A DNA stretch of 64,000 nt from Profundibacter sp033851955 (GCA_033851955.1 JAWSVK010000006.1:201052-265051), one strand, 5' to 3'; shown: positions 42,831 to 52,464, numbered from the stretch's first letter. Numbers and translations are program-made. Notes: generated by a model not told the origin, from the sequence alone.

Positions 42831-45139
42831 TGCGTATATTTGTGCTGCTAATTTGCCTTTGCATACCAGTGGCAGGCTTTGCACAAAGTGTTACGGTTCG
42901 GTCAGGGGAGCACGCTGATTTTTCACGGCTGGCATTTGAATTTTCAGGTGAAATTAATTGGGAAATGGGCCGCATTGAGAGTGGTTATCAGATTCGATTG
43001 CAAGGTGTTTCTGGCGAGATCGATATTTCAGAAGTGTTTCAGCGAATCTCGCGTGATAGGATAGAGAACCTTTCAATTTCTGGCGATAATGCACGCATTT
43101 CAATTGGCTTGGGTTGCGACTGCTATGCGGATGCATTTGAGTTCAGGCCGGGTTTGTTGGTGGTGGATGTGAAAGATGGAGCGGCCCCGACGGAGTCCAG
43201 ATTTGAGTCGGAGTTTGGCGTAGATGAAGCAGCTGCAGGCCAAAGCGCACGGGTTCAAGAAGATAAAGAAAGCGTGCTCAATCCAGATAAAATTTTGGAT
43301 GATAGACCTATGGTCAAGCTCCCAGTGAGTTTGCCAAAGGAAAATGCGACAAACAGCCCACAGATCGACCTATTAGGAACGTATTCGGCAGAACGAATGC
43401 AGCAGTCGACAAAACAGGTTTCGGAGATGCAGTTGGAGATTCTTCAACAGATCGGCCATGCGGCTTCGCAAGGATTGTTGGACGCGAATATTCCTAACCC
43501 TATAGTTTCTGCGCCGAGTGATCACAGCCAAGATGAAGTCCTTTTCCAGGTATTGTCCCCGTCTGCTGTCGAGCCACGCACGAATGTTCATATCGAAAGC
43601 AGTATTGATCGCGAATTTGAAGGATTTCTCAGACAAAATTTGCTGACAGACAAAGGAGAACAATGCCTGCCAGATAGACTGTTTAATGTTTCAGAATGGG
43701 GCGACGAGAGTTCTGTACTGACAAGAATATCTGAGCAGCGGCGCCAGGTTTTTGGCGAATTTGACAAAATAGATCAACTTGCGGTGCGAAGGTTGGTGAA
43801 AGCCTATATCTATGCGGGATTTGGAGCAGAAGCGCTGAGTGTAATTTCTTCCTTTGAAGTGGATTTTGCGGACAAAAATACGCTCAAAACAATGGCCGGA
43901 ATTGTTGATGGAAACATCTCCGGTCAACATGGTAAATTGTCAAGGCAATTGGATTGTGATTCTGCATCGGCGATGTGGGCCGCACTTTCGGTGCCCTCGT
44001 TATCAAAGCACGGTCAAATAAATACTGTATCGATACTTGGGACGTTTTCGGGATTACCGGTTCATCTGCGACGACTTCTCGGCCCAGTTTTGGCACAAAA
44101 ATTTGTGAAATCAGGTGATATTGAAACTGCGCGCGCCTTAAGAAATGCTATTGCACGAGTGTCTGGAGAGGCTGGAGCTGAGTTTCATCTTCTAGATGCT
44201 CAACTTGATCTAGAGCGCGGCAAAGATGAAGTTGCAGAGCAAAAGTTGGAAGACATAGTCGTAAGCGACCAAGGCGTGGCACCCAGGGCACTGATTGAAC
44301 TTTTGGAAGTTCGATTGCAAAAGGGCGAAGTTATAGCTCCTCAAATTTTGGCAACTGCTGAATCCTACATATTTGAACAGCAAGACACAGAAATAGCGGC
44401 AAAATTAAAACAACTGATCGCCCTGTCAATGGGGCAAGCGGGTCACTTTTTGGAGGCGTTGGATGCCCTCAATGAGTTGGAGACATACGCGCAAATGGAG
44501 AAAGAGCAAAAAAACACAACATGGGAAAAGGTGATCGAAAACTTGGCAGAACATGCGCCGGAAGCTTTGCTATTGCAGTTTGTTTTCGCGGCACAAGAGG
44601 AGTTGGCGCACCAGAATTTTTCGCGCCAGACACGCCGGAAACTGGCGTCGCGGCTTGTAAAAGAAGGGTGGCCAATTAGGGCCGAGAAGATACTGGCCGC
44701 AACGAACACACCGACAGCCGATGACCGAATTATCTTGGCGCGTGCGGGAAATTTGAACCGTCAATCAGGTAGAGTTCTGAAAATATTAGAGAATGTAGCA
44801 GGTAAAGAGGCCGCACAAGCAAGAGCTTTGGCTTATGAAAATTCAGGTGACTACTTGGCGGCTGCACAGGAATATAGACGAATAAAGGACATTGAAAATC
44901 AGAAAGAGGCGACTTGGCGTGCGGAAGATTGGGCGCAACTAGAGGAAATCGGCTCGGAGGTGACGCAATCTGCCGCAAAGCTGATGTCAGATGAACAGCC
45001 GCTCGAGATTGAACCGGCGTTAACGACCGTTGGAACGATCGCCTACGATAGGCTTCTATTGTCTAAAAGCGAAGAAGAGAGGCAATCTATTGCACAATTG
45101 CTGGAAGAGTATCCAGCTTTTGTACCGGAAGAGTCATAG
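42830..45139 (+). CDS. Large periplasmic flagellar-locus protein of unknown function
   Basis: About 769 aa. A signal peptide (RIFVLLICLCIPVAGFAQS) is followed by a beta-rich part (residues about 20-110, VTVRSGEHADFSRLAFEFSG, with an isolated CDC motif in GLGCDCYADAF), a disordered linker (about 115-260) and a long helical repeat region (about 280-769) of TPR-like helix pairs. It is translationally coupled to motA. In Rhizobium MotC is also a periplasmic protein tied to MotB/MotE, but I see no sequence likeness and make no claim of homology. The gene looks lower in G+C than its neighbours by eye. Confidence 0.75.
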   Translation: MRIFVLLICLCIPVAGFAQSVTVRSGEHADFSRLAFEFSGEINWEMGRIESGYQIRLQGVSGEIDISEVFQRISRDRIENLSISGDNARISIGLGCDCYADAFEFRPGLLVVDVKDGAAPTESRFESEFGVDEAAAGQSARVQEDKESVLNPDKILDDRPMVKLPVSLPKENATNSPQIDLLGTYSAERMQQSTKQVSEMQLEILQQIGHAASQGLLDANIPNPIVSAPSDHSQDEVLFQVLSPSAVEPRTNVHIESSIDREFEGFLRQNLLTDKGEQCLPDRLFNVSEWGDESSVLTRISEQRRQVFGEFDKIDQLAVRRLVKAYIYAGFGAEALSVISSFEVDFADKNTLKTMAGIVDGNISGQHGKLSRQLDCDSASAMWAALSVPSLSKHGQINTVSILGTFSGLPVHLRRLLGPVLAQKFVKSGDIETARALRNAIARVSGEAGAEFHLLDAQLDLERGKDEVAEQKLEDIVVSDQGVAPRALIELLEVRLQKGEVIAPQILATAESYIFEQQDTEIAAKLKQLIALSMGQAGHFLEALDALNELETYAQMEKEQKNTTWEKVIENLAEHAPEALLLQFVFAAQEELAHQNFSRQTRRKLASRLVKEGWPIRAEKILAATNTPTADDRIILARAGNLNRQSGRVLKILENVAGKEAAQARALAYENSGDYLAAAQEYRRIKDIENQKEATWRAEDWAQLEEIGSEVTQSAAKLMSDEQPLEIEPALTTVGTIAYDRLLLSKSEEERQSIAQLLEEYPAFVPEES

Positions 45140-45215
45140 GCACTATTTTAAATAACTTTTTCTAAAGGCTTGTCGCGTAGCGTGGTTAAGAAATCACAGC
45201 AAGAATTGCGTCAAC

Positions 45216-46022
45216 ATGGCTAGAAAAGCATCGAAAAACAGATCCGATAAGACAGAGACACATGCTGCAAATTTGGCGGGCAAATATGGAATTTTTGTCA
45301 GATTTTTGGGTGTGGTGGTGGTGGTTTTGACGCCAACTTTGCCGATACGTGGGTTTGCGTCACAAGATTTATCCTATGTTTGTGACCAAGCCGCAGCATA
45401 TGCAGCGCAAGAAACGGGCGTGCCGTTATCGGTGCTGCAGGCAATTTCGCTTACGGAAACTGGTCGTAAAAGAAATGGAACCGTGCGTCCTTGGCCTTGG
45501 ACTGTAAATATGGAAGGGAAAGGAGTCTGGTTCGATAACGAAGATGATGCGAGGGCTTACGTTTACAAAAACTATAAACGTGGCGCGCGCAGTTTTGACG
45601 TTGGATGCTTTCAGATAAATTATAAGTGGCACGGTCAGGAATTTGCTTCGATAGAAGAGATGTTCGACCCAAACCCAAACGCGCTCTACGCGGCTAAGTT
45701 TCTGATGCAACTCTTTCGAGAAAAAGGTGAGTGGAGCGAAGCAGCTGGCGCATATCATTCACGCACAGAAAAATATGCTGAGAAATATGAGAAACGTTTT
45801 AATGCTTATAGGGCGACATTGTTGAGCAACAATGCAGCCCCTCCACCAGCGACTTCGACCATCGCCGGCCCTTCGCTCGAGTCGACATCAAAGGAACCAC
45901 GGGTAAACAGTTATCCTCTTTTGCTGGAGGATAGTGGGTCGCGTACACTTGGCTCGCTTGTTCCACTAGAAACACAAGGCTCCAATAGGCGTTTGATAAA
46001 TGTGGGCAGCAATGATGGATAA
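45216..46022 (+). CDS. sltF: Flagellar lytic transglycosylase SltF-like
   Basis: 268 aa. A basic head and hydrophobic signal/anchor (residues about 28-48) precede a lysozyme-like domain: ETGVPLSVLQAISLTETGRK holds the catalytic Glu, GARSFDVGCFQINYKWHGQE the GxxQIN-type motif, and AAGAYHSRTEKYAEKYEKRF the closing A-x-Y motif. It cleaves glycan strands so the rod can cross the peptidoglycan, as SltF does in Rhodobacter sphaeroides. Location between stator and export genes supports this. Its last 8 bases overlap flhA. Confidence 0.88.
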   Translation: MARKASKNRSDKTETHAANLAGKYGIFVRFLGVVVVVLTPTLPIRGFASQDLSYVCDQAAAYAAQETGVPLSVLQAISLTETGRKRNGTVRPWPWTVNMEGKGVWFDNEDDARAYVYKNYKRGARSFDVGCFQINYKWHGQEFASIEEMFDPNPNALYAAKFLMQLFREKGEWSEAAGAYHSRTEKYAEKYEKRFNAYRATLLSNNAAPPPATSTIAGPSLESTSKEPRVNSYPLLLEDSGSRTLGSLVPLETQGSNRRLINVGSNDG

Positions 46023-48111
46023 TCCACCTTTTTCGTTAGCAGCCATTTTTCAACCCACCATTTTATTGGCTCTGGCATTGATGGCAATCATTGTAATGAT
46101 GATTCTGCCAATGCCATCGTGGGTTCTAGATGTTGGTTTGGCAGCGTCATTTGCGTTGGCCATTCTCATGTTCACCATAACGCTTTTCATCGAGCGTCCA
46201 TTGGAATTTTCAGCATTCCCGACGGTGCTGCTCGCATCGTTGATGTTGCGCCTGTCTCTGAATGTATCCTCAACCAAATTGATCATTGGCGAGGGCCACA
46301 CAGGTACCGGTGCAGCAGGCAACGTCATCGAGGGGTTTGCTAACTTTGTGATGGGCGGCAGTGTTTTCATGGGGCTTGTTGTGTTCGGCGTGCTGATCAT
46401 CGTGAACTTCATTGTTATCACCAAAGGCGCAGCGCGCATGGCCGAGGTCGGAGCGAGGTTTGCGCTTGACGGGATGCCAGGCAAACAGTTGGCGATCGAC
46501 AGTGACATGTCTGCCGGTGCGATTGACCACAAAGAGGCCAAAGAACGCCGCGAAAGAGAACAAGCTGAAACAACGTTTTTTGGTTCACTGGATGGGGCGT
46601 CGAAATTTGTCAAAGGAGATGCTGTTGCCGGTCTTTTGATAACTTTGTTAAATTTTGTTATGGGCCTAATTATGGGTGTTACCATGCATGGAATGCCGCT
46701 TTCGGTGGCCTTCGAAACATACTCAATTTTGACCGTAGGAGATGGGCTTGTCACCCAGCTTCCGGCGGTTATCATTTCGATTGCATCTGCTTTGCTGCTA
46801 GCCCGAGGCGGGACAAAAGGATCTGCCGATCGAGAAATTGTTGCCCAACTGGGGCGTTACCCACCAGCTCTTTACACGGTCGGGCTGCTGATGGGAATGT
46901 TTGCGCTGGTTCCTGGTTTGCCATTTCTACCGTTTATTGCAGGCTCGATCACCTTGGTTGCAAGCGCTGCAATGATGTCGCGTGCGGCAAAGGAAAAGAA
47001 AAAACTCGAACAGAAATCCACCCAAAATATAGAAGAGGTTTCACCAAAGACACCAATCGGGGATCTGCTGGATTTGGATGATATCCATGTCGAGTTTGCA
47101 CCTGATCTTGTCAATATGGTTTTGGACCCCGCCACGGGGTTGGACGCGCGCATTGCAAATATGCGTACACATGTCGCATCATCGTTTGGGTTGATCTTGC
47201 CGGAGATTCGATTGACGGACGACGCATCTTTGCCGCCGGGCACATATGTCGTCAAAGTTCAGGGGGTTGAGCAGGTACGTGACCGTCTGCATCCCGAGCA
47301 AGCATTGGCATTGCTGCCTGAAGGACCTGATATTTTGCCAAGTGGCGAAGATGTAAAAGAGCCGGTTTACGGTGCGCCCGCCCGTTGGATCACCGCAGAA
47401 AATCAAGAAGAGGCAGCCCTATCTGGTGCGACAATTGTAACGGCAGCTGAGGTCTTGGCGACGCACCTTCTGGAGGTGATAAAGCAGAACTTCCCGCGCT
47501 TGCTGACACTACGAGCATTGCGCAAATTGTTGGATGAATTTGTGAACCTTTCTGACGAACATCGTGCCGAGTCAAACAGGAGAATGCTGGATGAGTTGAT
47601 GCCGGATAAGGTGCCAGTTGACCTGCTGCTTACAGTGATGCGCCTGTTGTTGGACGAACGGGTATCAGTGCGAAACCTCCCGCTCATATTAGAAGCAATC
47701 GCCGAGGCGCGTCCATCCCATGCATCGCCAGAAGCCATTTGCGAACATGTGCGACAGCGGTTGGGATTTCAGATGGTCGCGGAAATAAAACGCGAGGACG
47801 GTACAATCCCGCTCATTCAGTTGGCACCTGAATGGGAGACAGCGTTTACAACATATCAGATTGAGGCGGAACGGGGGTATGGAGACGTCGCACTGCCACC
47901 GGAAGAATTCAACCGGTTGGCAAACGGCGTGGCCGAAAAATTGGCACGGGCATCAGAAACTGGAATCTACCCAGCCATAGCAACTCCGCGACACCGGCGA
48001 CGCTTTTTAAGAACTGTTTTAGCGGCAAAAGGAATCACAAATCCGGTACTCTCGTTTGAGGAAATCGGTATTGAGGCGCGACCGTCGCTTGTTGGATTGG
48101 TTCCAGCATGA
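46015..48111 (+). CDS. flhA: Flagellar export gate protein FlhA
   Basis: About 698 aa from ATG 46015 (ATG 46000 and 46012 also in frame). Eight membrane helices in the first half include the FHIPEP-family stretch ALDGMPGKQLAIDSDMSAGA and IDHKEAKERRER, plus SAFPTVLLASLMLRLSLNVS. The cytoplasmic C-terminal half has LPEIRLTDDASLPPGTYVVK, LLTLRALRKLLDEFVNLSDE and VSVRNLPLILEAIAE. FlhA is the export gate ring and chaperone dock. The start overlaps sltF, and the end overlaps fliR by 4 bases. Confidence 0.97.
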   Translation: MDNPPFSLAAIFQPTILLALALMAIIVMMILPMPSWVLDVGLAASFALAILMFTITLFIERPLEFSAFPTVLLASLMLRLSLNVSSTKLIIGEGHTGTGAAGNVIEGFANFVMGGSVFMGLVVFGVLIIVNFIVITKGAARMAEVGARFALDGMPGKQLAIDSDMSAGAIDHKEAKERREREQAETTFFGSLDGASKFVKGDAVAGLLITLLNFVMGLIMGVTMHGMPLSVAFETYSILTVGDGLVTQLPAVIISIASALLLARGGTKGSADREIVAQLGRYPPALYTVGLLMGMFALVPGLPFLPFIAGSITLVASAAMMSRAAKEKKKLEQKSTQNIEEVSPKTPIGDLLDLDDIHVEFAPDLVNMVLDPATGLDARIANMRTHVASSFGLILPEIRLTDDASLPPGTYVVKVQGVEQVRDRLHPEQALALLPEGPDILPSGEDVKEPVYGAPARWITAENQEEAALSGATIVTAAEVLATHLLEVIKQNFPRLLTLRALRKLLDEFVNLSDEHRAESNRRMLDELMPDKVPVDLLLTVMRLLLDERVSVRNLPLILEAIAEARPSHASPEAICEHVRQRLGFQMVAEIKREDGTIPLIQLAPEWETAFTTYQIEAERGYGDVALPPEEFNRLANGVAEKLARASETGIYPAIATPRHRRRFLRTVLAAKGITNPVLSFEEIGIEARPSLVGLVPA

Positions 48112-48887
48112 ATGGTGCGCTGACAGTGCTGCAAGAGTTCGGGCAAGAAGGACTGCTGACGGCTATCATTGTCTTTTTGCGGGTGGGTGCCACGATGGCT
48201 GTCCTACCGGCATTTGGCGAACGCGCAATCCCACAGCGCGTGCGGGTGGGTTTGGCGCTGGCGTTCACAGCAATTGTAGCGCCAGCAGTTGCGCATCATG
48301 TGGATCCGTTGACCAAAGACCAGAGCGTGTTGACCATCATGCTTGCTACTGAAACATTTGCCGGGTTAACAATTGGTATTGGCCTGCGGTTGTTCATCCA
48401 CGCCTTGCAAATGGCGGGGTCAATAGCGGCGCAATCTACATCCCTGTCACAAGTTTTCGGCGGTAGCGCTGGGGTCGACCCGCAACCCGCGATGGGTCAC
48501 CTACTGGTTTACGGCGGTCTTGCGCTGGCCGTTATGACGGGTCTGCATGTACGCATCGCAGAAGTAATGATCCTATCCTACGACCTGTTTGTCCCAGGTC
48601 AGTTGCCCGATGCCGCAGAGTTGAAATTTTGGGGTGTGTCACAGGTGGCCAAAATGTTCTCACTGGCTTTTACGTTGGCGGCCCCATTTGTCATCGCATC
48701 GTTGATCTATAATGTCGCGCTGGGAGTCATTAACCGGGCTATGCCGCAGCTGATGGTAGCATTTGTCGGAGCACCGGCAATCACCGCAGGGGCGTTGATC
48801 CTGATGTTCTTGGTGATGCCAATGATGCTTGGCGTGTGGTCCGAGGAACTTTCCCTATTTTTGCAAAACCCGTTTGGGAGGCACTGA
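48108..48887 (+). CDS. fliR: Flagellar export gate protein FliR
   Basis: 259 aa with about six membrane helices. Conserved parts are LRVGATMAVLPAFGERAIPQ, RVRVGLALAFTAIVAPAVAH and ETFAGLTIGIGLRLFIHALQ, MAGSIAAQSTSLSQVFGGSA, and the C-terminal VALGVINRAMPQLMVAFVGA-like ALGVINRAMPQLMVAFVGAP. It joins FliP and FliQ in the export gate. Coupled to flhA (4-base overlap) and flhB (TGATG), the usual flhA-fliR-flhB order in Rhodobacterales. Confidence 0.96.
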   Translation: MNGALTVLQEFGQEGLLTAIIVFLRVGATMAVLPAFGERAIPQRVRVGLALAFTAIVAPAVAHHVDPLTKDQSVLTIMLATETFAGLTIGIGLRLFIHALQMAGSIAAQSTSLSQVFGGSAGVDPQPAMGHLLVYGGLALAVMTGLHVRIAEVMILSYDLFVPGQLPDAAELKFWGVSQVAKMFSLAFTLAAPFVIASLIYNVALGVINRAMPQLMVAFVGAPAITAGALILMFLVMPMMLGVWSEELSLFLQNPFGRH

Positions 48888-49978
48888 TGAGTGCTGGTGC
48901 AGATGATGGTGACAAGCAATTCGAGCCGACGCAAAAAAAGCTCGACGACGCGCGTAAGAAAGGCGAAATCGCACGATCAACCGACCTGAATACCGCCGCT
49001 TCTTATGGTGGAATTTTGCTTGTTGCGGTTTCAATTGGAGCGATGACGGTTTCCAGCTTTGGTCAACTGCTTGCTAGCATGATCGACAATGCCGACAAAA
49101 TTTCAAAAATCTTTTTTCGGGACGGCGCGCAATCGATTTCTGGTGGTGTAATGCAAACATTGATGACATCGGTTGGGCCGTGGTTTTTAGTCCCCGGATT
49201 AATCGTGCTTTTGAATATTCTGGCACAACGCAGCTTTATTGTGGCACCTGAGAAGTTGAAGCCGAAGTTGTCGCGCATATCCCCGCTGTCAAACGCCAAA
49301 AACAAATTCGGGCGCAATGGCCTGTTCGAGTTTGGCAAAAGTTTTTTCAAATTGCTAATTTACTCGATCTTTTTGGCGTATTTTTTGAAGGGTAAAATGC
49401 CTGAAATCCTCGGAACAGTGCATCTCAATCCCGCTATGGCGACAAGCACATTGTTGCGGTTGGTGGTCGAGTTTCTGTCAATCATTCTGATCATCGCATT
49501 GTCGATCGGTGCCGTCGATTTCATGTGGCAAAAGGCAGAGCATACCCGCAAAAATATGATGTCACGTAAAGAGTTGACAGACGAATCAAAACAAAGCGAA
49601 GGCGATCCCCATGTGAAGCAGCAGCGTCGGCAGAAAGGTTATGCAATTGCTATGAATCAGATGCTTACCGAAGTACCTGAGGCTGATGTTGTGATCGTTA
49701 ACCCTCAACATTACGCGGTAGCGTTGAAGTGGGATCGCAAAGCGGGCGCAGCCCCCGTCTGTGTCGCTAAAGGGGTGGATGAAATCGCTGCTCGGATACG
49801 GGAAGCAGCGGCGGAGGGCGGGGTGCCAATTCATCGCGACCCACCCACCGCACGCCTGTTGTTTGCTAATGTTGAAATTGGGCAAGAGATTTGGCCAGAA
49901 CATTATCAAGCCGTTGCTGCTGCCATCCGATTTGCCGAAAAATTACGGGGCAAGGCAAAAGGGAATAGGATTTTATAG
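48887..49978 (+). CDS. flhB: Flagellar export switch protein FlhB (NPQH variant)
   Basis: About 363 aa from ATG 48887, within the fliR stop. Four membrane helices follow a charged head (QFEPTQKKLDDARKKGEIAR). The cytoplasmic domain carries EVPEADVVIVNPQHYAVALK, where FlhB normally has NPTH; the Asn and Pro at the cleavage point are kept but Thr is Gln (codons 49700-49711, Asn about residue 272). ALKWDRKAGAAPVCVAKGVD and PIHRDPPTARLLF are normal. FlhB switches export from rod/hook to filament substrates after self-cleavage. Whether the variant changes cleavage is unknown. Confidence 0.95.
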   Translation: MSAGADDGDKQFEPTQKKLDDARKKGEIARSTDLNTAASYGGILLVAVSIGAMTVSSFGQLLASMIDNADKISKIFFRDGAQSISGGVMQTLMTSVGPWFLVPGLIVLLNILAQRSFIVAPEKLKPKLSRISPLSNAKNKFGRNGLFEFGKSFFKLLIYSIFLAYFLKGKMPEILGTVHLNPAMATSTLLRLVVEFLSIILIIALSIGAVDFMWQKAEHTRKNMMSRKELTDESKQSEGDPHVKQQRRQKGYAIAMNQMLTEVPEADVVIVNPQHYAVALKWDRKAGAAPVCVAKGVDEIAARIREAAAEGGVPIHRDPPTARLLFANVEIGQEIWPEHYQAVAAAIRFAEKLRGKAKGNRIL

Positions 49979-50359
49979 ATGGAAGATCGACTTAAAAAGC
50001 TTCGTGCGCTTACAAAAATGGCCCTCGATGTAGAGATGATGAAGCTCCAGAAAATCCAATTTTTCGAGGCAGAAAAGGCGGATCAAATCGAGGAGCTGCA
50101 CAGATCAGAATCTGAGCGGGCAACAGAATTGTCAGAAAAAGGTGGTGCAGATTTGGCGCTTTATAGCGGGGCTGACAACCGGTGGTCGATTTGGAAACAA
50201 AAAAAGGTAGCCGGCCTTAATACGCAAAAGGCCGCCCTAATTGCGGCTAAGGATGAGCAAAGGCAACACACTCAAAAGGCATTCGGCAAGGACAAAGCTG
50301 TTGGAAAACTGGCTGAAATAGCACGTGAAGCGACACGAATTACGCAATCAAGAATGTGA
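49979..50359 (+). CDS. FliJ-like small coiled-coil protein
   Basis: 126 aa, highly charged, almost wholly helical (MEDRLKKLRALTKMALDVEM at the start, REATRITQSRM at the end), with no hydrophobic segment. Its ATG follows the flhB stop directly. Size, coiled-coil nature and position suggest a FliJ-type export stalk or chaperone, but FliJ is too divergent to identify by eye, so this is inference from context. It closes the plus-strand flagellar block. Confidence 0.6.
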   Translation: MEDRLKKLRALTKMALDVEMMKLQKIQFFEAEKADQIEELHRSESERATELSEKGGADLALYSGADNRWSIWKQKKVAGLNTQKAALIAAKDEQRQHTQKAFGKDKAVGKLAEIAREATRITQSRM

Positions 50360-50389
50360 CGATATTTTTGAGCGGCAACGCTGCGCTAA

Positions 50390-51703
50390 CTATGCCCGAA
50401 TGACGTCGGCGTCATCGCGATATTTTCCACGGGTATCCACCAAAATGGCCGCATTTTCGCGGATCATTTCGTAGTCGAAATCAGAATGGTCGGTCAGCAG
50501 GATAACCGCGTCATAGGTTGCAATAGTTTCGGGCGTTAAGCTCAGAGATGATAGGTCAAATTCATGTTTTCGCATTGTAGGAAACACGGGAACATTTGGA
50601 TCCGAATATGCCACATTAGCTCCCCAATCTTGCAATAGTTCCATAACGACAGCAGACGGGCTTTCGCGCATATCATCGACATCACGTTTATACGCAATCC
50701 CCAATGCCAAGATGTTTGAGCCGTTCAGGGATTTTCCTGCCTGATTGAGAGCACGCACGGTTTTGTCGACAACATATTGGGGCATGGCGGCATTTATCTC
50801 GCCTGCCAGCTCAATAAACCGAGTGTGAACTCCAAATTCCCGCGCCTTCCACGTCAAATAAAACGGATCTATCGGGATGCAGTGCCCGCCGATTCCGGGA
50901 CCCGGGTAGAAGGCAGTAAAGCCAAAGGGTTTGGTCTTGGCAGCGTCAATAATCTCGAAAATATCCAGACCCATCGCATCAGCTACGACTTTCATTTCGT
51001 TGACAAGGCCAATATTGACAGATCGATAAATATTCTCGAGCAGCTTCACCATTTCCGAAGCCTCGGTTGAGCTAACTGGTATGATCGCGTCGATAAAGTT
51101 TTCATACAAAGCCGTCCCAGCCTCAAGGCAAGCTTTGGTATACCCGCCCACAACTTTGGGAATTGTTTGGGTAGAGAAAAGTTCATTCGCAGGGTCTTCG
51201 CGTTCGGGAGAGTAAATCAGGAAGAAATCTTCGCCAACCGAGAGCCCTGCATTTTCAACATATGGCAGCAAAATTTGCGTCGTTGTTCCGGGCCAAGTGG
51301 TGCTCTCGAGTGACAGCAATTGACCGGCGCGCAAATACGGGGAAATCATGTCCATCGTCGCGGTTACATAGCTTAGATCCGGTTCGCGGGTTTTGTCCAA
51401 TGGAGTGGGAACGCAAATGATCAGCACTTCGCATTGGGCCGCCTTGCTGAAATCGTCGGTGGCTTCAAACCCGACAGATTTCATCATCTCAATATCGGCA
51501 TCTGGAATGTGTTTTATGGAGCTGTGGCCGTCGTTCAATCCGTCGATATGCGGTTTGTTTACGTCAAAACCGATCACATGGAAGCCGGCGTTGGCCATGG
51601 AAATCGCCAAGGGAATGCCAACATATCCCATTCCCAAAACACCAATTTTGGCTGTCCGATCAGTGATTTTTTCTTTGAAACTGTCCAAGGTGATTATTGC
51701 CAT
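50390..51703 (-). CDS. UDP-N-acetylhexosamine 6-dehydrogenase (WbpA/WecC family)
   Basis: 437 aa nucleotide-sugar dehydrogenase. The NAD-binding GVLGMGYVGIPLAISMANAG opens it, the middle has VLIICVPTPLDKTREPDLSY and LESTTWPGTTTQI, and the catalytic cysteine lies in PGPGIGGHCIPIDPFYLTWK. DVDDMRESPSAVVMELLQDW belongs to the C-terminal domain. It oxidises UDP-GlcNAc or UDP-ManNAc to the uronate for polysaccharide synthesis; the substrate is not certain. It is convergent with the flagellar block and lies downstream of the AAA-containing block on the same strand, 55 bases after its last gene. Confidence 0.9.
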   Translation of the reverse strand: MAIITLDSFKEKITDRTAKIGVLGMGYVGIPLAISMANAGFHVIGFDVNKPHIDGLNDGHSSIKHIPDADIEMMKSVGFEATDDFSKAAQCEVLIICVPTPLDKTREPDLSYVTATMDMISPYLRAGQLLSLESTTWPGTTTQILLPYVENAGLSVGEDFFLIYSPEREDPANELFSTQTIPKVVGGYTKACLEAGTALYENFIDAIIPVSSTEASEMVKLLENIYRSVNIGLVNEMKVVADAMGLDIFEIIDAAKTKPFGFTAFYPGPGIGGHCIPIDPFYLTWKAREFGVHTRFIELAGEINAAMPQYVVDKTVRALNQAGKSLNGSNILALGIAYKRDVDDMRESPSAVVMELLQDWGANVAYSDPNVPVFPTMRKHEFDLSSLSLTPETIATYDAVILLTDHSDFDYEMIRENAAILVDTRGKYRDDADVIRA

Positions 51704-51758
51704 TCGTTTGTGTGTACGTGTGTAGCGCGCGGTTATCTCGGCGATTTATTCGAAAACA

Positions 51759-52457
51759 TCATTTTTTCCGCCAAGTTGCCAACCAAACCTTGAAACGTCC
51801 AAAAACACCCCGCGCTTTGGCGGTGGCCACATCCGTATGGCCATCAACTTTGTTCCAAACTTCACCTGCGTCTTGCAACAACGGGTCGACCGAGCGTTCC
51901 TTAAACTGTCGCCACATGGCACGTAAAAAGAAGTAAGCAACAATCAGGAAGGCAAAGAAGAACAGGTTGAACCATGGAATGATCCGCACGTCTGGTCCCG
52001 ATATTTCCCGAATCCCAACGGCATTTGGATAGATCGACACAAACTTATTACGCCATCCATAGTGAGTGATTACAACCCATTGTTCACGACCAGTCAAAGA
52101 GGATGCAGCATCCGCTTCGGCATGTAAATCTGATGTATCAAACTTGAAATAAGGTGGCCAGATCCACCCCGTATCTTCGTTGCGATACACCATCACCCCG
52201 TAGGCGTCGCGTGGATAGAACCCAAACAAATACGTTTTCCTTCTTTCGGTATTTATTGAGCGGATGTATCGTTTGTCCGAAGCTACATTGCCACTATCCG
52301 CTTGCGCATAAAACACCCGATTAACCCACGATAGGTTCTGCTCGATCTCGGTGGTCGAGGTAATTTTTGCAATATCGTGTTGCGGTAAAACATAATGCAA
52401 CAACCCGAACACAAACAGCAAGGGCAGCACTTTCAAAATGAGTTTAACTTTGCGCAT
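51759..52457 (-). CDS. DUF1523-like membrane protein
   Basis: 232 aa. One N-terminal helix (LKVLPLLFVFGLLHYVLPQH), an extracytoplasmic domain of about 125 residues with RRKTYLFGFYPRDAYGVMVY and REQWVVITHYGWRNKFVSIY, a second helix (IPWFNLFFFAFLIVAYFFLR), then a charged cytoplasmic tail. I associate it with DUF1523, a Rhodobacterales family of unknown function. It is the last member of the AAA-containing block, 7 bases after the 91-aa protein. The signal/domain/helix order suggests a periplasmic sensing or docking part. Confidence 0.75.
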   Translation of the reverse strand: MRKVKLILKVLPLLFVFGLLHYVLPQHDIAKITSTTEIEQNLSWVNRVFYAQADSGNVASDKRYIRSINTERRKTYLFGFYPRDAYGVMVYRNEDTGWIWPPYFKFDTSDLHAEADAASSLTGREQWVVITHYGWRNKFVSIYPNAVGIREISGPDVRIIPWFNLFFFAFLIVAYFFLRAMWRQFKERSVDPLLQDAGEVWNKVDGHTDVATAKARGVFGRFKVWLATWRKK

Positions 52458-52464
52458 ATCTTCC

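Noticed and set aside
46050..46775. 241-codon minus-strand open frame
   Set aside because: Antisense to FlhA membrane helices; the Thr/Asn/Pro-rich product is a codon shadow.
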